From Parcubacteria bacterium SG8_24 (GTDB lineage: Bacteria > Patescibacteriota > Patescibacteriia > SG8-24), in NCBI GenBank assembly GCA_001303185.1, contig LJNP01000003.1:1-43505 (forward strand): DNA of 43,505 nt. The letters run 5' to 3'. The translations under genes were made by a program, and so were the position numbers. Each line of letters starts with the position of its first letter. Within the stretch, counting starts at the first letter, position 1. Below, in pieces: positions 36,267 through 43,505 of the stretch. The notes beneath the pieces are model-generated. The model did not search any database. It had not been told where the DNA came from and saw nothing but the letters and a program-made list of their open reading frames with translations.

Positions 36267-36329
36267 TTAGGTTATGATGCCGGTCAACATCGCGTTATTC
36301 GCTGATCCACGATGACCACCAGGAATCAT
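36267..36329 (-). CDS. Possible 20-residue small ORF in the rpoB leader
   Basis: ATG at 36329 follows AGAGAGGA, a good ribosome site, with six bases between. The frame encodes [20 protein letters not shown] and stops at 36267. It sits between a promoter (36372-36400) and an attenuator-like hairpin (36198-36245), so it could be a regulatory leader peptide or a free small protein. Codon evidence is too thin to decide. It could also be chance. Confidence 0.35.
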   Translation of the reverse strand: MIPGGHRGSANNAMLTGIIT

Positions 36330-36371
36330 CGTCATTCCTCTCTATCCTTAATAGGAGAGAAGTTCGGCATG

Positions 36372-36400
36372 ATGATACCAGATTCAATCTACACCGTCAA
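36372..36400 (-). promoter_or_regulatory. Promoter upstream of rpoB
   Basis: TTGACG (36400-36395), 17-base spacer, TATCAT (36377-36372). A second TTGACA lies 23 bases further upstream (36423-36418). Confidence 0.72.
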
Positions 36401-36423
36401 GTACAAAACCCCCAACTTGTCAA

Positions 36424-36571
36424 GTATCGACATTTTTTGCCTAAATTAAGCGTTTATTTTACGTTCTCATATCGATCGGCCAGACTCGTGACCGACCCGA
36501 CCCGACCAGACGCCGCCGGTCTGCGCCGGAACGGCCGTCCGTACGTAAAAACGGCTCCGCAGCCGGCCCGA
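36424..36571. other. Intergenic region between the rpoB and 36780 promoters
   Basis: I see no gene. The first 40 bases are A+T-rich and could be an upstream element for the rpoB promoter. Confidence 0.4.
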
Positions 36572-36600
36572 TTGACAATTGCCGTCGCTTCTGTTAACGT
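36572..36600 (+). promoter_or_regulatory. Promoter of the 36780-37720 operon
   Basis: TTGACA (36572-36577), 17-base spacer, TAACGT (36595-36600). Confidence 0.72.
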
Positions 36601-36606
36601 GTTATG

Positions 36607-36779
36607 TTCGCACGGATTCTCGACAAGTGACCAAGGAGTGCCTAACGGGATAACGCGCGACTGGAACCTGTACCTTTCACTGCGATCGCCGCAGCATCGT
36701 CCGTCCCGATGGTCGGGACGTGTCATGAGCTCGGACCAGGTGGCCCGGAAGGGCCTCCCCAACCGCAAGGAGAAGGAAA
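36607..36779 (+). promoter_or_regulatory. Long leader of the 36780 gene with a strong hairpin
   Basis: The 173-base leader has CGTCCCGA (36702-36709) pairing with TCGGGACG (36713-36720) across a three-base loop. No T run follows. A ribosome site AAGGAGAAGG precedes the ATG. Confidence 0.45.
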
Positions 36780-37517
36780 ATGAAAAAGAAAGGCCAAGGA
36801 CATGGCGACGGGAGGGGTGGCAACGGGGCCACCGGGAAAAACGGACACGACACGGAGAAGACCCGCTATCGGTGCCGCTCGGCGGGCTGCGAGATGAGGG
36901 GCACGGCCGACATGATGTTCAACCTGCCGTGCAATCCCGGTCGGGTGACGGAAGAGGAACTGCTGGAGAAAGTGCTCTGTCACGCCTGTGCCTCTTCTGT
37001 CGCGTCCCTTGCCGGCAAGGAGCCCCGCGACAAGGGATCTGGCGTCTTCCCGCTCAGCCGGACCTTCGAGCTCCGACGTCGGCTCAACCACCGACGGTCC
37101 GAACGGCAGAAGGAGCTCGACGACTACCGCCGCTGGGTCGAGGAGAGCAACTACCGGAGGACGATCCGTGATTATGCCATCCGGTATGCCCAGGCCGAGG
37201 TCAGCGAACTCTTCGGTGACGGCTCATTGGCCGGCTCGCTCCCCCTGCCGCGGACTTCCGCTGCGCCCGACGGGTCCCTGTGCTGCGGACTGCCGATCGA
37301 GTGCTGCGGACACCACCGTCCGACCCGGCGTTTCCTCACCGTATTCGGTGAGGTCGTCGGCATCTGCGACCGGGCTGCCAGCGTCTTCATCGACGTCTTC
37401 CGTGAGCACGAGGAGACCGAGGGTTTCCGACGGCTCCTCTCCACGTCAGATCTGGAGATGGCCCGGCATATCGCGGCCAAGTGGCTCGGTATCGGCCGGA
37501 GCGGCGCAGGCGGCTGA
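36780..37517 (+). CDS. Hypothetical protein with zinc-finger-like N-terminus
   Basis: No family recognised. The 245-residue product opens with a flexible Gly/Lys/His-rich arm. A cysteine cluster follows, C32-x4-C37, C51 and C67-x2-C70 (CRSAGCEM, LPC, CHAC), which could form one or two zinc sites. A long charged helix comes next (LRRRLNHRRSERQKELDDYRRWVEE, broken here and there), then a region with two CC pairs (SLCCGLPIECCGHH) and a helical C-terminus. There is no signal peptide. Nucleic acid or protein binding is a fair guess, no more. AAGGAGAAGG precedes the ATG, and a small membrane protein gene follows after 29 bases, so the two form an operon. Confidence 0.78.
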   Translation: MKKKGQGHGDGRGGNGATGKNGHDTEKTRYRCRSAGCEMRGTADMMFNLPCNPGRVTEEELLEKVLCHACASSVASLAGKEPRDKGSGVFPLSRTFELRRRLNHRRSERQKELDDYRRWVEESNYRRTIRDYAIRYAQAEVSELFGDGSLAGSLPLPRTSAAPDGSLCCGLPIECCGHHRPTRRFLTVFGEVVGICDRAASVFIDVFREHEETEGFRRLLSTSDLEMARHIAAKWLGIGRSGAGG

Positions 37518-37546
37518 AAGCGGCCCCTCTGAAGGAGACAGACGGA

Positions 37547-37720
37547 ATGGTAAGGAAACTGATCGCTGCCGCCCTGGTCATCGGAGGTGCCGCAGCGATT
37601 CTCCTGCCTGGTGGTATCCCCATCATCCTCGCCCTTCTGGCACTGCACCGGGCCAAGACGGCCCGTCTCAAGACTGAAGGCGAGCTGTCCGGCGACCCTA
37701 CCCACGCCGAACAGGCTTAG
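37547..37720 (+). CDS. Small membrane protein, 57 residues
   Basis: A mini-protein with a basic start (MVRK), one long hydrophobic stretch (LIAAALVIGGAAAILLPGG then IPIILALLAL) that could be one bent or two short membrane helices, and a charged C-terminal tail (HRAKTARLKTEG). No family recognised. The ATG at 37547 is chosen because AAGGAG lies nine bases upstream; the frame is open further back but overlaps the previous gene. It ends directly at a strong terminator. Confidence 0.68.
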   Translation: MVRKLIAAALVIGGAAAILLPGGIPIILALLALHRAKTARLKTEGELSGDPTHAEQA

Positions 37721-37745
37721 GCCCCGACCTCGTCGGGGCTTTTTC
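37721..37745 (+). terminator. Intrinsic terminator of the 36780-37720 operon
   Basis: GCCCCGAC (37721-37728) pairs with GTCGGGGC (37732-37739), followed by TTTTTC. Confidence 0.92.
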
Positions 37746-37766
37746 TTATCCACAATCCGACCCATG

Positions 37767-37795
37767 TTGACATGCCCAGAGGTCGCTTCTACAAT
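37767..37795 (+). promoter_or_regulatory. Strong promoter of an unassigned small locus
   Basis: TTGACA (37767-37772), 17-base spacer, TACAAT (37790-37795). It is one of the best matches to consensus in the window. Confidence 0.85.
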
Positions 37796-37911
37796 TCTGG
37801 TCATCATCGGCCGTTTCAGCTCCCCATGGTGCCTTCCGACCATCGACAGGGCGATACGCCGTCGGAACGGTTGCGAGTCCGGTTAAGCACGATCATGAAC
37901 GGGGAAAAGGT

Positions 37912-38094
37912 ATGGCCGCGCTGCCGCCGATCTGCGCGACATGCGCAGTGACCGGGCATCTTCTGCCCGGAAAAAGACGCGGCGACCCAGGCCATCTTCC
38001 CTTCCGGGGAAGCAACCCTCTTTTGCCTTATCCCTGCCTCTGTATCGAACGCTTGTTCCGGACCCGCAACCCTTCCGGCTGGCGTATTTTTTGA
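37912..38094 (+). CDS. Possible small cysteine protein, 60 residues
   Basis: An ORF downstream of a strong promoter. The product carries C8-x2-C11 (ICATC) and C46-x-C48 (YPCLC), which could hold one zinc ion, in a basic proline-rich chain. The ribosome site is poor (AAAAGGT directly before ATG), and the stop falls in a run of six T at 38087-38092. The same 300 bases hold several strong hairpins, so the locus may instead be a stable RNA. I cannot decide between the two. Confidence 0.35.
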   Translation: MAALPPICATCAVTGHLLPGKRRGDPGHLPFRGSNPLLPYPCLCIERLFRTRNPSGWRIF

Positions 38095-38119
38095 CCTCCG
38101 GACACGTTGGTTTTTAAAT
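38091..38119 (+). promoter_or_regulatory. Promoter 1 of ftsK
   Basis: TTGACC (38091-38096), 17-base spacer, TTAAAT (38114-38119). Confidence 0.62.
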
Positions 38120-38135
38120 AGGTAAATGGTATGCT
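38107..38135 (+). promoter_or_regulatory. Promoter 2 of ftsK
   Basis: TTGGTT (38107-38112), 17-base spacer, TATGCT (38130-38135). It overlaps promoter 1. Confidence 0.6.
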
Positions 38136-38162
38136 GACCTCGGATTCCGTAAGGAAGACCTC

Positions 38163-40364
<2,202 letters not shown>

Positions 40365-40367
40365 TAC

Positions 40368-41105
40368 ATGACTCCGGTGACGACACAAGACAGGACAGCG
40401 ACCGATATCGGGACACTCCTGCGCACCAGGCGCGAGGAGTTCGGCCTGTCTCGGGAGAAGGTGGCCCAACAGACCGGTTTGCCGCTCAAGTACCTGGTGA
40501 CACTCGAGGAACAGGACCTGCATCGTCTACCTAACGACGTCTATACCCGGATCTACCTCAAGACCTATGCCCGTTTCCTAGGGGTGGATGATGCGGTAGT
40601 GGCCGGAACGCTGGCGCGGCTGAGACAGGTGCACCATCCTGAGGAGAGCGGCGATTTCGGTCCGGAATCGCGCCGGAAGCACCCTCGGACGTCCGTCCCG
40701 ACCAAGCATCTGCTGGTGACACCCAAACTCATCCAGCGGGCCCTCATCCTGTTCGCGGTCTGCGGTCTGGGCGTCTACCTGGTCTCCGCCGTCAAGGATA
40801 TCGTCGCGCCGCCGGAGATCTCCCTCTATAACCCTCGCGACGGATATGTCACTGCTGACAACAGCGTGATGGTCGAGGGTAAGACGGAGCGTGAGGTGGT
40901 GCTTCACATCAACGGCAAGATGGTACCGACGGATGAGGGGGGTAACTTCACCGACACGCTGGAGCTGCAGACCGGCCTTAACGTGATCAAGGTCGTCGGC
41001 ACCAAGAAACACAGCAAAGAGATGGTCATCACGCGCCGCGTGATCGTCCGGCCCTCAGACCGTCCGACAGCTTCGCTGAAGGACGTCCGGGAGGGGGGGT
41101 TGTGA
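40368..41105 (+). CDS. RodZ-like helix-turn-helix membrane protein
   Basis: A 245-residue bitopic protein. Residues 12-85 are a helix-turn-helix of the RodZ type (IGTLLRTRREEFGLSREKVAQ, YLVTLEEQDLHRLPNDVYTRIYLKTYARFLG). One transmembrane helix lies at about 124-144, and the outer part (150-235) is an Ig-like or glucodextranase-B-like beta domain (ISLYNPRDGYVTADNSVMVEGKTE). RodZ links the MreB cytoskeleton to cell-wall synthesis. Whether this protein does so here is open, because no mre genes are in view. It begins three bases after ftsK with AGAGGA upstream, so the two are co-transcribed and likely co-translated. Confidence 0.87.
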   Translation: MTPVTTQDRTATDIGTLLRTRREEFGLSREKVAQQTGLPLKYLVTLEEQDLHRLPNDVYTRIYLKTYARFLGVDDAVVAGTLARLRQVHHPEESGDFGPESRRKHPRTSVPTKHLLVTPKLIQRALILFAVCGLGVYLVSAVKDIVAPPEISLYNPRDGYVTADNSVMVEGKTEREVVLHINGKMVPTDEGGNFTDTLELQTGLNVIKVVGTKKHSKEMVITRRVIVRPSDRPTASLKDVREGGL

Positions 41106-41107
41106 CG

Positions 41108-41138
41108 CGGGCACTTGCCCGAACCGCGTAAAGCGGTT
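41108..41138 (+). promoter_or_regulatory. Two hairpins upstream of recA
   Basis: CGGGC-actt-GCCCG (41108-41121) and AACCGC-gtaaa-GCGGTT (41122-41138) stand side by side. Neither has a T run. The second could be a regulator site, but it does not match a known SOS box. ATGACG (41142-41147)-N17-AATAAC behind it is a possible weak recA promoter. Confidence 0.4.
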
Positions 41139-41174
41139 ATATGACGACCGTTAAGTCATTCTCAATAACGCACT

Positions 41175-42257
41175 ATGGCGAACACGAATAAACAGGCCAA
41201 ACCTAAAGCTCCCGCCAAAGAGGCGGAAGCGCAGCAGGACGGACGATCGCGGGCAGTGGGAGACGCGATCGAACAGATCCGTCAACGTTTCGGCGAAGGA
41301 TCGATCATGAAGCTCGGAGAAGCCAAACGTAAGGACATCGAAGTCATCCCGACCGGCTGCCTGTCGCTCGACCTGGCGCTCGGAGTGGGCGGAGTGCCTC
41401 GTGGCAGGATCGTCGAGATATACGGTCCGGAATCTTCCGGTAAGACGACGCTGGCCCAGCATATCGTAGCCGAGGTCCAGAAACTCGGCGGTACGGCGGC
41501 CTTCGTCGACGCGGAACACGCCCTCGATCCGGCCTATGCGGCCAAGATCGGCGTCAACGTCAAGGACCTGCTGATCTCCCAACCCGACACCGGCGAACAG
41601 GCGCTGGAGATCGTCGAGACGCTGGTACGTTCCGGCGCCGTCGATGTGGTGGTGGTCGATTCCGTGGCAGCGCTCGTACCCAAAGCGGAGATCGAAGGTG
41701 ACATGGGCGACCAGCACATGGGTCTGCAGGCCCGACTGATGAGTCAGGCGCTCCGCAAACTGACCGGTATCGTCTCCAAGACCAAGACCACGGTCATCTT
41801 CATCAACCAGATACGCCAGAAGATCGGCATCATCTTCGGGAATCCGGAGACGACGACCGGCGGTACGGCGCTGAAATTCTACTCGTCGCTGCGCATCGAA
41901 GTGCGGCGCTCGGCCCAGATCAAGCAGAACGACAAGGTCATCGGCAATCAGGTGAAAGTGAAGGTGGTCAAGAATAAGGTGGCGCCGCCGTTCCGTACCT
42001 GCCAGTTCGATATCATGTATAACGAGGGCATCTCGGTGGCGGGCGACCTCATCGATCTCGGAGTCCAGACCGGGACGATCACCAAGAGCGGAAACAGCTA
42101 TTCCTGCGGGGAAGTGAAGCTGGGAGTAGGACGGGAGAATGCCCGGCTCTTCCTGCGGGACGAGAAGAAACTCATGAAGGAACTCCGCCAGACCATCATC
42201 AAGACAGTACGCGAGGCGGAGACGGCCAAGATGGCGCCGGAGAGAACCCCGGCTTAG
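41175..42257 (+). CDS. recA: Recombinase RecA
   Basis: The strand-exchange protein of homologous recombination and trigger of the SOS response. It forms ATP-dependent filaments on single-stranded DNA. The 360-residue sequence is canonical: Walker A GPESSGKT (84-91), the [11 protein letters not shown] catalytic Glu segment, [18 protein letters not shown] (Walker B), loop L1 with [20 protein letters not shown], and loop L2 [22 protein letters not shown]. The first 25 residues are a lysine- and alanine-rich extension, longer than in E. coli. It is separated from the RodZ-like gene by 69 bases with two hairpins. Confidence 0.99.
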   Translation: MANTNKQAKPKAPAKEAEAQQDGRSRAVGDAIEQIRQRFGEGSIMKLGEAKRKDIEVIPTGCLSLDLALGVGGVPRGRIVEIYGPESSGKTTLAQHIVAEVQKLGGTAAFVDAEHALDPAYAAKIGVNVKDLLISQPDTGEQALEIVETLVRSGAVDVVVVDSVAALVPKAEIEGDMGDQHMGLQARLMSQALRKLTGIVSKTKTTVIFINQIRQKIGIIFGNPETTTGGTALKFYSSLRIEVRRSAQIKQNDKVIGNQVKVKVVKNKVAPPFRTCQFDIMYNEGISVAGDLIDLGVQTGTITKSGNSYSCGEVKLGVGRENARLFLRDEKKLMKELRQTIIKTVREAETAKMAPERTPA

Positions 42258-42263
42258 ACCGAT

Positions 42264-42291
42264 AAAACGCCGGCCGCCCGGCCGGCGTTTT
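42264..42291. terminator. Bidirectional terminator 1 between recA and efp
   Basis: AAAACGCCGGCC (42264-42275) pairs with GGCCGGCGTTTT (42280-42291). Confidence 0.92.
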
Positions 42292-42302
42292 GGGCAGACG
42301 AT

Positions 42303-42329
42303 AAAAGCGTCCCCGTAGGGGACGCTTTT
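42303..42329. terminator. Bidirectional terminator 2 between recA and efp
   Basis: AAAAGCGTCCCC (42303-42314) pairs with GGGGACGCTTTT (42318-42329) across three bases. Confidence 0.92.
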
Positions 42330-42337
42330 GGTCGGTC

Positions 42338-42406
42338 CTAGAAGAAGAACGGTAATATCCGGATGAGGTCGCCGCCCGGACGGTCGGCCGCACCTTTTGT
42401 GGTCAT
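42338..42406 (-). CDS. Possible 22-residue ORF coupled to efp
   Basis: Its ATG overlaps the efp stop as ATGA (42406-42403). It encodes MTTKGAADRPGGDLIRILPF followed by two more Phe, and stops eight bases before terminator 2. Overlap of this kind usually marks translational coupling, but at this length chance is possible. No family recognised. Confidence 0.35.
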   Translation of the reverse strand: MTTKGAADRPGGDLIRILPFFF

Positions 42407-42966
42407 TTCGCCCTCTCCACGTACAGGCCGCTCTCCGTATTGATGATGACCTCGTCTCCCTGCTCGATGAACAGCGGCACGTCAATCTTCATCCCGGTCT
42501 CGAGCGTCACTTCCTTCTTGACGTTGCCGGAAGCGGTATCGCCTTTCACTGCCGGCATCGCTTCCGTGACCTTCAGCGTCAGTTTCTTGGGCAGATCGAC
42601 GGAGAGGGGTGAACCCTCATGGAACAGCACGATGACCTCCTGACCCTCGGTCAGATAACCGCCCTTATCCCCGATTAGTTCGGCGGAGATGCCGAGCTGT
42701 TCGAAGGTCTCGTTGTCCATGAAATGGAATCCCGAATCGTCCCTATAGAGATACTGGACCGTCTTCCTCTCCAGTTCGGCCAGTTCGATCGCCTCACCGG
42801 CCTTGAAGGTATTGTCGAGGACCTTGCCGCTCTGGACGTTGCGGAGTTTGGTGCGGATGAAAGCGCTGCCCTTGCCCGGATTGACGTGCTGGAAATCGAC
42901 GACCTGATAGACGGCGTCCTTGAAGATGATGAACACGTCCTTCTTGAGTGAGGTGGTATCGGCCAT
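42403..42966 (-). CDS. efp: Elongation factor P
   Basis: It enters stalled ribosomes and promotes peptide bond formation at consecutive prolines. The 187-residue protein has the three beta-barrel domains of the family. The tip loop NPGKGSA carries Lys32, the residue that EpmA/EpmB modify in other bacteria. VKKEVTLETGMKIDVPLFIEQGDEV is the C-terminal family signature. The efp start lies ten bases after the end of the epmA gene, which would supply the modification. A ribosome site is not evident at the usual distance. Terminators at 42303 and 42264 end the unit. Confidence 0.98.
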   Translation of the reverse strand: MADTTSLKKDVFIIFKDAVYQVVDFQHVNPGKGSAFIRTKLRNVQSGKVLDNTFKAGEAIELAELERKTVQYLYRDDSGFHFMDNETFEQLGISAELIGDKGGYLTEGQEVIVLFHEGSPLSVDLPKKLTLKVTEAMPAVKGDTASGNVKKEVTLETGMKIDVPLFIEQGDEVIINTESGLYVERAK

Positions 42967-42976
42967 AATCCAACGG

Positions 42977-43505
42977 TTAATTCGTCGCTCCTTCCCCGGA
43001 GGTCGCGCCGAAGAGCTCTCCCGCGGGAAAAAACAATACGTCCCTGATGCTGGGGGCGTCCGTGAGCAACATTACCAGACGGTCCACGCCCAGGGCAATA
43101 CCGGCCGCATCCGGCATCGAACCTACCGCCTCCAGGAAAGCGCGGTCCAGCGGCGGGGTATCCTTGCCGGCCCGACGCCGCTCTTCCCGCTCCTGCACGA
43201 GACGCCGTTCCTGCTCCTCGGGATCGTTCAGTTCGGAAAAGGCGTTGGCCAACTCCAGGCCGGCACAATAGACCTCGAAACGCTCGGCCAGTCGGGGCTC
43301 GCCCGGTTTCAGGCGTGCCAAGGCAGCCATGGAGCGGGGGTAGTCATGAAGGATGGCCGGCCGCCCCTGTCCCAGATGCGGCTCGATGTCGCGCAGGAAC
43401 ACCTTGAAGAAGACGTCGTCGAAGCCGTCGTCGGGGCCGACCTCGATGCCCTCGGTCCGGGCGGCGGCGGCGAAAGCCTCCGGGTCATCGATGCCGGACA
43501 GCAGA
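42977..43505 (-). CDS. epmA: EF-P beta-lysylation protein EpmA, C-terminal 175 residues (cut by window edge)
   Basis: A class II lysyl-tRNA-synthetase-like enzyme without anticodon-binding domain that attaches beta-lysine to EF-P. The visible part includes EPHLGQGRPAILHDYPRSMAAL (split by single changes), ERFEVYCAGLELANAFSELNDPEEQ (motif 2/3 region), and the class II motif 3 GIALGVDRLVMLL. The position next to efp separates it from true LysS, and so does the end right after motif 3. The N-terminal half is off the window. A partner lysine 2,3-aminomutase (EpmB) is not visible here. Confidence 0.9.
   Translation of the reverse strand, partial: LLSGIDDPEAFAAAARTEGIEVGPDDGFDDVFFKVFLRDIEPHLGQGRPAILHDYPRSMAALARLKPGEPRLAERFEVYCAGLELANAFSELNDPEEQERRLVQEREERRRAGKDTPPLDRAFLEAVGSMPDAAGIALGVDRLVMLLTDAPSIRDVLFFPAGELFGATSGEGATN

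Larger units (their letters stand above)
36073..36371 (-). promoter_or_regulatory. Long structured leader of rpoBC
   Basis: From the promoter at 36372 to the rpoB start there are about 300 bases. They hold CTCT-CTAT/ATAG-AGAG and GGAAT/ATTCC hairpins near the 5' end, the small ORF, the attenuator-like hairpin, and a CCCCG-gtgca-(G)GGG hairpin next to rpoB. A CATAAT box at about 36109-36114 could be a second start point, but has no -35. Confidence 0.5.

Noticed and set aside
37988-38030. SRP RNA-like CUUCCC hairpin with GGAA on the opposite strand
   Set aside because: The conserved asymmetric loop and flanking sequence of SRP RNA are missing on both strands.
41122-41138. SOS box upstream of recA
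   Set aside because: AACCGC-gtaaa-GCGGTT is a perfect inverted repeat but does not match the E. coli or Gram-positive LexA consensus, and no lexA is in the window.

Overview
The window reads as a chromosomal segment of a bacterium of the Candidate Phyla Radiation (Patescibacteria). I base this on the 16S rRNA gene at 17868-19374, which carries changes in normally universal stretches (A at 18378 in the 515F site, C at 18651 in the 806R site), stands alone without 23S or 5S behind it, and sits among small single-gene units of unknown function. Base composition is high for that group (about 60% G+C by eye, not computed). TGA is an ordinary stop here, so this is not one of the lineages that recode UGA. 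A finer placement would need a tree.

Layout. 1-4620: a cut MFS transporter, then four unknown genes on the minus strand, most with a TTGACA-N16/17-TAnnnT promoter, a strong ribosome site and their own terminator. 4745-7222: an Hsp20 chaperone and a large VanW-family envelope protein. 7223-8740: a probable structured non-coding RNA, a cysteine-rich mini-protein and an unknown gene. 8842-11304: ClpP, a lipoprotein and a DHH phosphoesterase. 11523-17607: an SMC-like ATPase with no visible hinge, an acetyltransferase, rpsP, khpA, a sigma factor with a large insertion, and trmD. 17624-19544: a 16S transcription unit with two promoters, boxB/boxA, a processing stem and a terminator. 19557-24702: two unknown genes, tRNA-Ile, an MgtC-like protein, tRNA-Phe inside an inverted repeat with broken tRNA copies around it, tRNA-Pro, tRNA-Gly, a Nudix hydrolase, two small coupled genes and a membrane glycosyltransferase. 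24740-28414: a one-domain Clp-type AAA+ ATPase, a GalT-like enzyme, ruvC and yebC. 28575-36400: rpoC and rpoB behind a long leader that holds a 20-codon ORF and an attenuator-like hairpin. 36572-38162: a zinc-finger-like unknown, a mini membrane protein and a strongly promoted small locus. 38163-43505: ftsK, a RodZ-like protein, recA, efp and the start-truncated epmA.

How the genes work together. Much of the window is information processing: the RNA polymerase core with a sigma factor, 16S RNA, ribosomal protein S16, TrmD, KhpA, four tRNAs and EF-P with its modifying enzyme EpmA. DNA maintenance is covered by RecA, RuvC, FtsK and SMC, and protein quality control by ClpP, a possible Clp partner and Hsp20. 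Promoters and terminators can be read by eye almost everywhere; terminator hairpins often overlap the stop codon and some promoters overlap the neighbour's terminator, so spacing is tight although most genes are transcribed singly.

The places most worth a second look are the stand-alone RNA at 7334-7483, the nested tRNA-Phe locus, the rpoB leader, the hinge-less SMC, the sigma factor insertion, the single-domain AAA+ protein with a ClpP-docking tripeptide, and the locus behind the strong promoter at 37767.
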